This document shows positions 24,006-32,486 of a stretch of DNA of 64,000 nt, one piece after another. Position numbers and translations under genes: made by a program. Origin of the DNA: Desulfovibrio fairfieldensis. GTDB lineage: Bacteria; Desulfobacterota; Desulfovibrionia; Desulfovibrionales; Desulfovibrionaceae. The notes under the pieces are model-generated. The model saw nothing but the letters and a program-made list of their open reading frames with translations. It made no database searches and was not told the origin of the DNA. Location of the stretch: the NCBI RefSeq assembly GCF_001553605.1, contig NZ_CP014229.1, positions 1,764,501-1,828,500 of the forward strand. Reading direction: 5' to 3'. Every line of letters begins with the position of its first letter. Within the stretch, counting starts at the first letter, position 1.

Positions 24006-25154
24006 TTACTTGGGCGTCACTTCGCCCACATAGACGCGCTGCCCATTCTTGTATTCGATGATGCCCACAGGCATTTCGGCATCGTGGGTCTTGTTGATGG
24101 AGAGTTTGCCCAGAGCGGTGGGCAGATCCTTGGTTTCGGCCAGGGCCTTGGCAATGGCCTGGGGGTCGGCCGAATTGGCGCGCTTGATGGCGTCCACGAT
24201 CAGGAAGTAGCAGTTGTAGCCCAGAGCGCCGTTCACGTTGGTTTCCTTGTCGGGATAGGCCTTTTTCCAGGCCTCGGTGAAGCGCTTGGCCTCGGGGCTC
24301 ATGTTGGTCATCTTGGAATCATAGGGGAAGGTGGTGTGCAAAAAGCCTTCCGCGGCCTTGCCGCCCAGCTTGACGGTGTCGGGATTGTCCATGGCGTCAG
24401 CGCCCATCAGGCGGAAGGTGGCGCCCAGTTCGCGGGCCTGCTTCATGATGATGGCGCCTTCGGCGAAGTAGGCGGGCATAAAGACGATGTCGGGCTTTTT
24501 GGCGATCAGCTCGGTGAGCTGGGCCGTGAAGTCCTGGTCGCCGGAGCTGTACTTGAGGTTTGCCACCACTTCGCCGCCCAGCTTCTTGAAGGAGCGGGTG
24601 AAGAAGCTGGAGAGACCCACGGCATAGTCGTTGGTCATGTCCATAAGCACAGCGGCCTTTTTGAGGCCCAGGTTTTCATAGGCATAAGTGGCCGCGGCAG
24701 CGCCCTGATAGGGGTCGATGAAGCAGGCGCGGAAATAGTATTTCTTGCCCTGGGTCACCAGAGGATTGGTGCAGGAGGTGCCCACGCCGGGCACCTTGGC
24801 CTTTTCGGCCACTTCAGCGCCGGCCATGGCCAGGGAGGAACCGTAGGTACCGATAAGGGCTACGACCTTGTCGCGTTCCACCAGGCGTTTCACGGCATTG
24901 GCCGCTTCCACCTTGTCGGACTTGTTGTCCACCACCACAAGCTCCACGGGACGGTCCAGAACCGTGGGCATTTCCTTCTGGGCCAGGCGCACGCCTTCCA
25001 GCTCCAGCTGGCCGCCGAAGGCGTTCTGCCCGGTCAGCGGCAGATACACGCCGATTTTAATGGGATCCTTGTCCGCGGCGGACGGGGCCTGCGCGCCAAA
25101 ACCCAGCGAAAGCGTCAGCGCGGCCAGCACCGCAAGATGTTTGCCCAGTTTCAT
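24006..25154 (-). CDS. livK: Periplasmic branched-chain amino-acid binding protein
   Basis: A 382-residue type I periplasmic binding protein. A signal peptide (about 1-27, core 'VLAALTLSLGFG', cleavage near 'SAADKDP') is followed by 'IKIGVYLPLTGQNAFGG', the family opening. 'NKSDKVEAANAVKRLV' and 'GTYGSSLAMAGAEVAEK' are ligand-loop regions. GGAGGGTTAG precedes the ATG at 25154. It delivers ligand to LivHMGF. The actual ligand could be leucine/isoleucine/valine or another amino acid or amide. A good promoter lies upstream. Confidence 0.92.
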   Translation of the reverse strand: MKLGKHLAVLAALTLSLGFGAQAPSAADKDPIKIGVYLPLTGQNAFGGQLELEGVRLAQKEMPTVLDRPVELVVVDNKSDKVEAANAVKRLVERDKVVALIGTYGSSLAMAGAEVAEKAKVPGVGTSCTNPLVTQGKKYYFRACFIDPYQGAAAATYAYENLGLKKAAVLMDMTNDYAVGLSSFFTRSFKKLGGEVVANLKYSSGDQDFTAQLTELIAKKPDIVFMPAYFAEGAIIMKQARELGATFRLMGADAMDNPDTVKLGGKAAEGFLHTTFPYDSKMTNMSPEAKRFTEAWKKAYPDKETNVNGALGYNCYFLIVDAIKRANSADPQAIAKALAETKDLPTALGKLSINKTHDAEMPVGIIEYKNGQRVYVGEVTPK

Positions 25155-25260
25155 CCTAACCCTCCAGGTTGTGCGGTTTACGACACGACAGTCCTGCACG
25201 GGCCGTTTCAGCGGCCCGCAACGGCAGTCCTCCCGCCGCTGTGACAGGTATGTAACAACA

Positions 25261-25289
25261 AGTATAGACCACTTGGCCTCTTGTCGCAA
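25261..25289 (-). promoter_or_regulatory. Sigma-70-type promoter of the liv operon
   Basis: Read leftward, the -35 is TTGCGA (25289-25284), the spacer is 17 bp and the -10 is TATACT (25266-25261). The 5' leader is about 100 nt. Confidence 0.75.
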
Positions 25290-25318
25290 TTCACAAAAAA
25301 AGCGGAGATATCAGCGCG

Positions 25319-27136
25319 TTATTTATACATGGCCGCATAACGCGCAAAAAGCCGGAGGCTCGGCCGCGAAAAACTGTCCCATTCCGCGGTAAGCTCCAGA
25401 CCCGGAATCAGAACGCGGACCACGGGCAGGTTCAGATCCGTCCGGGTCAGATCCACATAGAGCGGGCTTTTGCCGTGCCCGGCCAGCACGCTTTCCAGCA
25501 AGCGCAGATTGGCCTCGGCCGACGGCAGGCTGTAATCCGGCAGATCTTCCAACACGCGCTCGGGCAACGCCGCCAGGCCGGGCCCGGATGCTTTGCCGAA
25601 AGGGGCCGGACGCGCCCAGACATAGGGCCAGGGCGTTTCGGTCAGGGCGGCCAGGGCCGCGCGCGCGCCGTTCAGATTGGCGCCGGTGGCCCGCGCCACG
25701 GTACCGTCAAGAGCCGTGACGAAACACTGGTATACGGGCAGGCCCAGTTCCGTGGTGAGGTCCTGAAACTGCACGCGGATGCCGCGCGCGGCATAGTCTT
25801 CCAAAAGGCTCTGAATGCGCTGGTCGCGGCTTCTGAGGGTAAAACAGCGCGCCCGGCTGAAGGGCGTGGTGGCCTCGGCGTCCCGTTCCAGAATCTCCGT
25901 GATCGCCGCCACCTTGGCCTCGTCCAGGCTGTTGCCCGAGGCCAGTCCCGTGGAGCCCCCGGCCAGAAAGAGGCCCGGCTCGTCCAGATTGCAGAACAGA
26001 AAAACGGCCTGGGCCGGGACCAGCACTTCCGCGCCGTCCACGGCACGGGCCGTCAGCCAGTACAGGGGCGCGTCCGGACAAGATGCCTCCAGAGGCAACA
26101 GTCCGGGATCAAGCACTGCCCTTCCCTGCGCCTTGAGGTCCGCATAACGGGCTTTGATCAACAACAGGGGCAGCTTGCGGTCCAGCACTTCGCCGCCAAT
26201 CCCGGCTTGGCCCGGTCCCACGCTGACGTAGGCGCTGGCCCGCTCCACGATTTCCATGGCGTAAGAGGCGCGGGCCTGGGCCAGCGAAAGCCCCCGGCCA
26301 TAGGCCGTGGCCTGGCCGCGCAGACTGTGGTTCAGACGGCTGTTGCGCACGCTGATGTCCACCTGCCAGGAGCGCAGCAGGGCAATGGGCGAAAGCGAGG
26401 CTTCATGCCGCATTTCCGGTCCGGCGATGAAGCCCGCCTCCATCAGGGCGTCCAGGGCGCGCAAAAAAGTTTCCTTGGCCGGAGGCCGTTCCCGAGGCTC
26501 CCAGTCTTCGGCTTTCCGGCGGGCATGCTCCCGGGCCAGGATGTCGGCGCGCGACGCGAGTCCCTCGGCTCTTGCCGTCAGTTCTCGCGGGCAAAACAGC
26601 GGGGGGATGTCCGCCTCGTCCGGCCGGGGAAGCGGATGATGGCCGCAGATATTGGCGCGGAACATAGCACTCCAGGCCGCGGCGGCCTCCCGGTCGGATT
26701 GAAGCGCGGCCCGCAGGTAGACTGTCGGGCTGGCCGGAGCCAGCCGCGCGGCGGCGTCGGCGGGAAAGCCATTGCACACTTCCCGGCAGGCGGGCAGCAG
26801 CAAGGCGCATTCCAGCAGCAGACCGGCCAGGGCGGGTCTGATGAAAACATCGGCGGCGGCGTCATAGCAGGTTGCGGCCAGAGAACGCAGCTCGCCCGGA
26901 CTTTTCTTACTCAGAACCCGCAGAAGATGCTGGTGCAGAAAGTCGTCCAAGGGTGTTGCCTCCAGCCGTTCCAGGGCCGCCTCCAGACTTAGGGAGGACG
27001 GCGGTTCGCAGGAGAAATAGCCGGTGGTCGCCAGGGTTTCGGCGTGGGTGTAGGCGTAGTCGATGGGGGAAGGCGTAACAGGCGATCCTTCCGGTGCCGG
27101 ATAGGGTCCGGATGCTTGGGAATGGCCGGGCATCAT
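25319..27136 (-). CDS. YcaO-domain protein
   Basis: A 605-residue protein. The N-terminal half (1-220) is an alpha-helical, unassigned region. The YcaO domain spans about 240-600, with 'STGLASGNSLDEAKVAAITE' and onward to 'ILERDA', the ATP-binding signature. YcaO enzymes phosphorylate a backbone amide, as in azoline formation, thioamidation or RimO-linked methylthiolation of S12. No RiPP precursor, TfuA or dehydrogenase partner is visible nearby. The gene follows rplM-rpsI but is separated by a terminator. AGGA precedes two consecutive ATGs (27136 and 27133), either of which may be used. Confidence 0.85.
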   Translation of the reverse strand: MMPGHSQASGPYPAPEGSPVTPSPIDYAYTHAETLATTGYFSCEPPSSLSLEAALERLEATPLDDFLHQHLLRVLSKKSPGELRSLAATCYDAAADVFIRPALAGLLLECALLLPACREVCNGFPADAAARLAPASPTVYLRAALQSDREAAAAWSAMFRANICGHHPLPRPDEADIPPLFCPRELTARAEGLASRADILAREHARRKAEDWEPRERPPAKETFLRALDALMEAGFIAGPEMRHEASLSPIALLRSWQVDISVRNSRLNHSLRGQATAYGRGLSLAQARASYAMEIVERASAYVSVGPGQAGIGGEVLDRKLPLLLIKARYADLKAQGRAVLDPGLLPLEASCPDAPLYWLTARAVDGAEVLVPAQAVFLFCNLDEPGLFLAGGSTGLASGNSLDEAKVAAITEILERDAEATTPFSRARCFTLRSRDQRIQSLLEDYAARGIRVQFQDLTTELGLPVYQCFVTALDGTVARATGANLNGARAALAALTETPWPYVWARPAPFGKASGPGLAALPERVLEDLPDYSLPSAEANLRLLESVLAGHGKSPLYVDLTRTDLNLPVVRVLIPGLELTAEWDSFSRPSLRLFARYAAMYK

Positions 27137-27162
27137 GGTTCCTCGCGCGGGACAATAACTAC

Positions 27163-27193
27163 AAAAAAAGCGGGCCGCATGGGACGGCCCGCT
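27163..27193 (-). terminator. Rho-independent terminator of the rplM-rpsI operon
   Basis: Read leftward, the stem AGCGGGCCG / CGGCCCGCT is followed by a run of Ts (27169-27163). A second hairpin lies just before it at 27207-27244. Confidence 0.88.
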
Positions 27194-27206
27194 TGTCGCG
27201 CAGATA

Positions 27207-27244
27207 TATTCCGGAAATCCCCGGCAGGAGGGATTTCCGGAATA
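27207..27244. repeat. Perfect 15-bp inverted repeat after rpsI
   Basis: TATTCCGGAAATCCC pairs with GGGATTTCCGGAATA around an 8-nt loop. It lies between the rpsI stop and the terminator, so it is probably a 3'-UTR stabilising hairpin or a second terminator. Confidence 0.6.
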
Positions 27245-27253
27245 AAAGGCGGA

Positions 27254-27646
27254 TTAACGCTTGGAATACTGGTACCGGGCGCGGGCCGCGCGCAGACCGT
27301 ACTTTTTACGTTCCTTCTTGCGGGCGTCGCGGGTCAGGAAACCGGCCTTCTTGAGCACAGGGCGCAGAGCCGGGTCCACAAGCAGAAGGGCGCGGGAAAT
27401 GCCGTGGCGCACGGCCTCGGCCTGACCGGTCACGCCGCCGCCGGCCACATTGACGCGCACGTCCAGCTTTTCAGCCAGCTTGGCCAGCACCAGGGGCTGG
27501 CGGATGATCATCTGCAGGGTCTTGCGGGGGAAATACTCCTCAAAGGAGCGCCCGTTAACCGTGATGCCGCCCGAACCGGCATAAATGCGGGTACGGGCCG
27601 TGGCGGTCTTGCGGCGTCCGGTGCCGTATTCAAATTTCTCGCTCAT
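27254..27646 (-). CDS. rpsI: 30S ribosomal protein S9
   Basis: 130 residues beginning '[20 protein letters not shown]' and ending 'RARYQYSKR', both S9 signatures. ATG 27646 has AGGAG 8 nt upstream; an ATG three codons further upstream is less likely. Second gene of the rplM-rpsI operon. S9's C-terminal tail contacts the P-site tRNA. Confidence 0.98.
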   Translation of the reverse strand: MSEKFEYGTGRRKTATARTRIYAGSGGITVNGRSFEEYFPRKTLQMIIRQPLVLAKLAEKLDVRVNVAGGGVTGQAEAVRHGISRALLLVDPALRPVLKKAGFLTRDARKKERKKYGLRAARARYQYSKR

Positions 27647-27658
27647 GGCGTGCACTCC

Positions 27659-28093
27659 TTAGTAAGGCAGGGTCAGCGGCTGGGGATTCTGGGCCATGTG
27701 CGGATGCTCGGGCCCGGCATAAACCTTGAGTTTCTTCAATATGGCGCGGCCCAAGCGGTTCTTGGGCAGCATGCCGCGCACGGCGGCCGTCAGAACACGC
27801 GAAGGCTTGTCGGCCAGCACATCGCCCAAGGTCGTGGTCTTGAGGCCACCCACCCAGCCGGAGTGCCGGTAGTATTTCTTGTCGGTCATTTTCGCGCCGG
27901 TCACCTTGATCTTTTCACAGTTGACCACCACGATGAAATCCCCGTTATCCATATGCGGGGCGAACTCAGGCTTGTGCTTGCCGCGCAGGCGATGGGCAAT
28001 CTGGCTGGCCAGACGGCCAAGAACCTGATCCTGGGCATCAACCACAAACCACTGGCGGTCGATGTCTTTGGGGGTAGGGCTGAACGTCTTCAT
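27659..28093 (-). CDS. rplM: 50S ribosomal protein L13
   Basis: 144 residues with '[16 protein letters not shown]', '[16 protein letters not shown]', '[13 protein letters not shown]' and '[12 protein letters not shown]', all L13 signatures. ATG 28093 has GAGGAG 9 nt upstream; the longer open frame (to 28252) lacks homology. rpsI follows 12 bp later. A clean promoter lies about 130 bp upstream. Confidence 0.98.
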   Translation of the reverse strand: MKTFSPTPKDIDRQWFVVDAQDQVLGRLASQIAHRLRGKHKPEFAPHMDNGDFIVVVNCEKIKVTGAKMTDKKYYRHSGWVGGLKTTTLGDVLADKPSRVLTAAVRGMLPKNRLGRAILKKLKVYAGPEHPHMAQNPQPLTLPY

Positions 28094-28223
28094 CAGAATG
28101 AACTCCTCAGGGTCTGCTGGAATAAGCAGCAAAAAATATACGGCAGCCGTCAGGCTGAAAAAAATTCGTCCAGCGTCGCGCCGTCTAACGGGGGGTGGCG
28201 GCAGGATCACTGCAAAGGTCGAT

Positions 28224-28252
28224 TTGATACGCCAAAGGCCGGGACGTGTCAA
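28224..28252 (-). promoter_or_regulatory. Promoter of the rplM-rpsI operon
   Basis: Read leftward, the -35 is a consensus TTGACA (28252-28247), the spacer 17 bp, and the -10 is TATCAA (28229-28224). The leader of about 125 nt could hold autoregulatory structure. Confidence 0.8.
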
Positions 28253-28297
28253 GCGCTATCCGTGCCTGACAACGATTTTCCGTCGGCTTCGCAACGC

Positions 28298-28326
28298 TTG
28301 AGCTTTGTAGCACATGCCCCTATACT
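28298..28326 (+). promoter_or_regulatory. Promoter of the HD-domain gene
   Basis: The -35 is TTGAGC (28298-28303), the spacer 17 bp, and the -10 is TATACT (28321-28326). It is divergent from the rplM promoter, with about 45 bp between the two -35 boxes. Confidence 0.75.
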
Positions 28327-28406
28327 TTCGCCATTACTTTTTAAGACCCACGGCGGCGGCCCGCACCACGCCCCGCCGCCGTGCGCGTCTTTATTGAGGA
28401 TACCGT

Positions 28407-29645
28407 ATGCCGGTCATTCGCAAGAGCCTGCTGCAACTGATCTTTTCCGGCGCGTACCTGTTGCGCTGGAACGACAAGCTGCGCCCCGCGGAACTGCTGG
28501 AAATCGACAAGCAGGCCCATAAAATGCTGCTGGCCTGCGTGCTCTGGCATGAAAATTCCCGCACGCTGCCGGACGGGCAACGTCTGACCCTGGCGCGCGA
28601 CATCATTGAAGGCGGTCTGTTCGACTATTTCTATCGCCTGATCATCACGGACATCAAGCCGCCGGTCTTTTACAAAATCAAGGAAAATCCCGCCCACTTC
28701 CGCCAGCTCACCGAACATGTGCTGGCCCGGCTTGAGCCGGTGCTCTCCCCGCTGGGAAATTTCTGGGAGCGGATGCGCGCCTGGCACCTCACGGGCGACG
28801 AGAGCGGGCCGGCCCGGCGCATCCTCACCGCGGCCCATCTCTATGCCTCGCAATGGGAATTCCATCTCATCAAGCCGCTCAACGGTTTTGACGATGAAAT
28901 GGACGAGATCGACGACTCCTTTGTGGAGCGTCTGGATACCTTCCGTGATCTGGAGGGAATGGAGGCCATCCTCACGCCCAACACAGCCCTGGCCCGTTTT
29001 GCCAATCTCTGCGGGCAGCTGCGCTTCCAGATCCGCTGGACGCAGGCTCCGCGCATTCCGGCCACTTCGGTGCTCGGGCACATGTTTATTGTGGCGACTT
29101 TCGCCTACTTCTTCAGCCTTTCGGTGGACGCCTGCACGGCCAGAGCCAACAACAATTTCTTCTGCGGCCTGTTCCACGACCTGCCCGAACTGTTGACCCG
29201 CGACATCATTTCCCCGGTCAAGCAGTCCGTGGCCAGCCTGCCCCTGATCCTCAAAGAATACGAGGAAGCGGAACTGGAGCGGCGCATCTTCCGTCCCCTG
29301 CGCGACGAGGGCTTCGCGCCCCTGGTGGAACGGATTTCCTACTATCTGGGCCTGGGCGTAGGCTCGGAATTTCAGGAATGCCACCGGGAGGGCGGCAATA
29401 TCATCAAAGTGGATGGTTTTGAGACCCTTCAGCGTAGTTGCAACGCCGACGCCCTGGACCCCAAGGACGGCCAGATGCTCAAGATCTGCGACTGGCTGGC
29501 CGCCTTTCTGGAGGCGCACAGTTCCATCCGCAACGGCGTTTCCTCGCCGCATTTGCAGGAGGCCCAGGCCCGGCTCAAGGCCAAACTTTGTGAAAGCCCG
29601 CTGGAATGCCTGCATCTGGGCGCGCTGCTAGCCGACTTTGACTAG
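28407..29645 (+). CDS. HD-domain protein (YfbR/HD_3-like hydrolase)
   Basis: A 412-residue soluble protein. 'SVLGHMFIVATFAYFFS' (about 216-232) followed by 'FCGLFHDLPELLTRDIISPVK' (about 248-268) gives the His...HD ligands and the PE/TGDI-like motif of YfbR-type 5'-nucleotidases. Flanking helical regions (1-190 and 300-412) are not recognised. The substrate is unknown; nucleotide monophosphates are the family guess. The stop codon TAG is the first three bases of a dispersed repeat. Confidence 0.75.
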   Translation: MPVIRKSLLQLIFSGAYLLRWNDKLRPAELLEIDKQAHKMLLACVLWHENSRTLPDGQRLTLARDIIEGGLFDYFYRLIITDIKPPVFYKIKENPAHFRQLTEHVLARLEPVLSPLGNFWERMRAWHLTGDESGPARRILTAAHLYASQWEFHLIKPLNGFDDEMDEIDDSFVERLDTFRDLEGMEAILTPNTALARFANLCGQLRFQIRWTQAPRIPATSVLGHMFIVATFAYFFSLSVDACTARANNNFFCGLFHDLPELLTRDIISPVKQSVASLPLILKEYEEAELERRIFRPLRDEGFAPLVERISYYLGLGVGSEFQECHREGGNIIKVDGFETLQRSCNADALDPKDGQMLKICDWLAAFLEAHSSIRNGVSSPHLQEAQARLKAKLCESPLECLHLGALLADFD

Positions 29646-29925
29646 AGCAGATTAACTTTGAAATTTTACAACTTTCAAAGTTGGCATTCCGGCGAAAAAC
29701 GCGGCTATCGTTGCTGGCGATCCCCGTATGGCTCCGTTGTCGCCAACGTGGACAGCCCTTCGGGCTGCCTTCGGTCGCTTCGCCGGAATCCACGCCGCGT
29801 TGCTCTCGATGCCTGTACGCCCTTTGGGCTACAGGCACGGCCCTACGGGCCGCCCGTCGGGCCGGTCTTCGCGGCGCGCCGCACCATGTGCGGCGTTAGA
29901 GCAATTTCAAAGTAAAATTGCTCCA
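29643..29925. repeat. TAGAGCA-family intergenic repeat, copy E (longest)
   Basis: It starts TAGAGCAGATTAACTTTGAA, with a left hairpin ACTTTGAAA / TTTCAAAGT, and ends AGAGCAATTTCAAAGTAAAA then TTGCTCC. The 200-nt GC-rich middle holds several small palindromes (AGCCCTTCGGGCTG, GGCCCTACGGGCC). The first TAG is the stop codon of the preceding gene. No protein-coding pattern is seen inside. Confidence 0.8.
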
Positions 29926-29941
29926 AGATATTCACTCCACC

Positions 29942-30709
29942 ATGGCAGTCATGAACAGAACCACCCGCCCTTTGCTTCCGCCGTTGGCGGCGTTTCTTCT
30001 GGCCGCGCTCTGCCTTCTGTCGCCCCGCCCGGCGGACGCCCTCTCCGTTTCCAAAAGCCTGCCCCTGTATGCGCGGGATATGGAATTTTACTACCAGAAC
30101 AAACGCCCCGAAGTGCTGCCCGGCATTCTGCGTTCTTTTGACGGCCAGGGCGTCCTGGCTCAGGGTGAAAAACGGCTGATGGTGGCCGCTTTCCTGGCCG
30201 AGGTGCTGCGCGACGACCCGTCCGCGCGCCCCTTGCTTCTGCCGCCGCAAGACGGTCTGAGCCAAGACGGCAGGCGTACCCTGGCCTGGGTGGCGCATCT
30301 GGCCGGGCTGCCCGACGAAACGGCCCTGCTGGGCGAACTGCTCAGCCCGGATGACGCCCCGCTGCTGGCCCAGATCCAAAGCAGCCCCGCGTCGCTGGCC
30401 CGCTGGGACATCTATGCCGAAAAATCAGTTCTGCAGATGTACTGGGCGGCCTTTCTGGCTTCGGGCAAGGTCGGTTATCTGGACGCCATCATCGATGCCG
30501 CCCTGCGCTATGCCCGGCTCAATGCCGGGGGGCGCCAGAACGAAGCGTCTTTTCCGGTCTGCGCGGCGGCGGCCGCCTCGCTCTACGAACTGGCACCGCG
30601 CCATGCCGTGGTGCGCTCTCGTCTGGAGCAGGCCCTTCAGGGGCGGACCGGACCGGAGGCAGACACCCTACGGATTATTCTGCGCCAACAGCGGCCCGCC
30701 GGTTTCTGA
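29942..30709 (+). CDS. Secreted protein of unknown function
   Basis: About 255 residues from the ATG at 29942 (another at 29951; neither has a strong ribosome site). A signal peptide covers about residues 5-35 (hydrophobic 'LAAFLLAALCLLS', then 'ADALS'). The mature part is alpha-helical and Ala/Leu-rich, with 'LPLYARDMEFYYQNKRPEVLPGI'. It may contain helical repeats. I do not recognise the family. It lies directly after a dispersed repeat and 67 bp before the next unknown gene. Confidence 0.6.
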   Translation: MAVMNRTTRPLLPPLAAFLLAALCLLSPRPADALSVSKSLPLYARDMEFYYQNKRPEVLPGILRSFDGQGVLAQGEKRLMVAAFLAEVLRDDPSARPLLLPPQDGLSQDGRRTLAWVAHLAGLPDETALLGELLSPDDAPLLAQIQSSPASLARWDIYAEKSVLQMYWAAFLASGKVGYLDAIIDAALRYARLNAGGRQNEASFPVCAAAAASLYELAPRHAVVRSRLEQALQGRTGPEADTLRIILRQQRPAGF

Positions 30710-30776
30710 CGCGATTCCCTTTTGCGCCGTTGCTCCTTCCCAGCCGGGACTTATATGGAGGGGAAGGAGTTTCGCC

Positions 30777-31415
30777 ATGACCACACTGAAAAGCATGGAA
30801 GCGCGCCTGCAGGCGCAGTCCGCGCTCCATTTTCTTCCTTATATAGGCCCGGAATACGGCGTTGCCGCGCCACGGATCGCCATGCTGGGCGAAGCGGCGC
30901 ACGGCCCGGCCCCGGCGGGGCAGAACCGGAGCTTCGTCCGTTCCGTGGTGCGCACCGCTTTGGACGAGAGCGCCAAGGGCATGAAGGGCGACCACTGGAT
31001 CCGCTACGTCCGCAATATTGAAGCCATGCTTGGCGGCCGGGAATACGGCGCGCCGGAACACTGTTGGCAGAAGCTGGCCTATGCCGTCTTTTTTCAAAGG
31101 ATCAAGACCAATCCCGGCGACGGGCACACGCCGGAGGACATCCGCCGGGGCCGGGAGGCCTTTTCCGCCCTTCTGGATATCCTTGCGCCTGATTATCTCA
31201 TTGTCTGGGGCCAGGCTTTGCTGAAGAACGGCTGGCTGCCTCAGGAAGGACTGACCACGCTGGAAGCCTCCCTGCAGCTCTACGTCTACGCCGCCCATCC
31301 GCATCCTCTGATCTGGCAGTGCCATCATCCGTCCCGCGATTTCAGCTATCGGAACGAATACGCGCGCTGGCTGGCCGTGCAAAAGACGGCGGCAGCCCGT
31401 GACGGGGCGTCTTAA
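30777..31415 (+). CDS. Conserved-looking protein of unknown function
   Basis: 212 residues starting after AAGGAG. Soluble, with 'RIAMLGEAAHG' near the N-terminus, 'PDYLIVWGQALLKNGWLP' in the middle and 'HPHPLIWQCHHPSRDFSY' near the end. The order of a GE/GQ loop, a 'P-x-Y-I-x-x-x-G' strand and a terminal HPS motif recalls uracil-DNA-glycosylase-like folds, but this is a weak impression. Its last bases overlap the convergent radical-SAM gene (31412-31415). Confidence 0.55.
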   Translation: MTTLKSMEARLQAQSALHFLPYIGPEYGVAAPRIAMLGEAAHGPAPAGQNRSFVRSVVRTALDESAKGMKGDHWIRYVRNIEAMLGGREYGAPEHCWQKLAYAVFFQRIKTNPGDGHTPEDIRRGREAFSALLDILAPDYLIVWGQALLKNGWLPQEGLTTLEASLQLYVYAAHPHPLIWQCHHPSRDFSYRNEYARWLAVQKTAAARDGAS

Positions 31416-32470
31416 ACCTCAAAACGCTTGGGACAGGCCAGACAGCAGGCGTCCGGCGCATTGTGCGCCAGCGCTGCGCGGAACCCGCCGAACGCTTCGC
31501 TGTTCCACACCGCCCAGGGATCGTCGTCAAGAACGTTGCCGAAGACCCGGCGGTGCGGCTCGTCCCGGTCAGCGGGCACATTGAGATAGACGCAGGGCGA
31601 AAGCGCGCCGTCGGCATCCACGTACAGGCTGCGGGCCACGTTTTCGCGACATCCTCCGGCGTCCGCCAAAGGCCGGGGGCCCGGCAGGGCGTAATGGATT
31701 TCCCTCCCGTCCTCCGCCGCCTGCGCGGCGGCGCGCTCCAGCACGGCACGGGCGCGGGCGATCTTGTCCGTCTCTTCCGGCGCGAAGGCCAGGGCGGCCT
31801 GTTCCGGCGCGGCGATATAGTCCAGCGTACTGATCACTGCCGTGCGCACGTCCAATTCGGCCATCAGCCGGGGCAGCCCGGCCGCGGCGTCTATTCTGTC
31901 GGCCAGCAGCAGATAGGCCAGATGGACTTCCAGGGCCGTCTCCTTCCGCGCGTCCGAAGCATGCTGAGCGGCCCGGACCAGGCGGACGGCCTCGCAGACC
32001 CGCTCAAAGGGCACGCCGGACCGCGCCGCATTAGAGGCCGCGTCCGTGCCCGCCAGAGAAAAAGCCAGCATGTCCATGCCGCTTTGCACAATGCGCGCGG
32101 CCAGGTCCGCATCCATGCATAGGCCGCAGGAGGTGCTGGACACCTGACAGCCCGCCTTGCGGGCCAGGGCCGCGAAATCAAAAAAGCGCGGGTGCAGCAG
32201 GGGTTCCCCCCAGCCCTGGAGATGCGCCCGGCCAGAGCGGCGCAGCAAGGGCCAAAGGGCCGCGAAAACAACATCCGGCATGTGGCGCGACCGCCAGAAG
32301 GCGGCCTGAGTGGTATGCGGACAATAGACGCAGCGCCCGGCGCAGCAGGAGGTCACTTCCACCTGCACGCAGTCCAGAGGACGACGCTCACCCAGCAGCA
32401 ATTCCCGCAGGCGTTCGCCCAGACCGGGCGCGCGGAAGGCCGGATTTCGCAACGGATCATTCCCGATCAT
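31412..32470 (-). CDS. Radical SAM protein with SPASM-like C-terminus
   Basis: 352 residues. The cluster motif CxxxCxxC is 'CAGRCVYC' (about residues 42-49), followed by 'LQGWGEPLLHPRFFD', the usual GGEP-region equivalent. The C-terminal part has a SPASM-like cysteine set ('GGCRENVARSLYVDADGALS', 'PCVYLN', 'ACCLACPKRF'), suggesting auxiliary Fe-S clusters as in peptide- and sugar-modifying enzymes. ATG 32470 has GGAGGG 6 nt upstream. Third gene of an operon with a GNAT gene and a GNAT-TraB fusion. No precursor peptide was found. Confidence 0.8.
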   Translation of the reverse strand: MIGNDPLRNPAFRAPGLGERLRELLLGERRPLDCVQVEVTSCCAGRCVYCPHTTQAAFWRSRHMPDVVFAALWPLLRRSGRAHLQGWGEPLLHPRFFDFAALARKAGCQVSSTSCGLCMDADLAARIVQSGMDMLAFSLAGTDAASNAARSGVPFERVCEAVRLVRAAQHASDARKETALEVHLAYLLLADRIDAAAGLPRLMAELDVRTAVISTLDYIAAPEQAALAFAPEETDKIARARAVLERAAAQAAEDGREIHYALPGPRPLADAGGCRENVARSLYVDADGALSPCVYLNVPADRDEPHRRVFGNVLDDDPWAVWNSEAFGGFRAALAHNAPDACCLACPKRFEV

Positions 32471-32486
32471 GACAAGCCCTCCGTAA

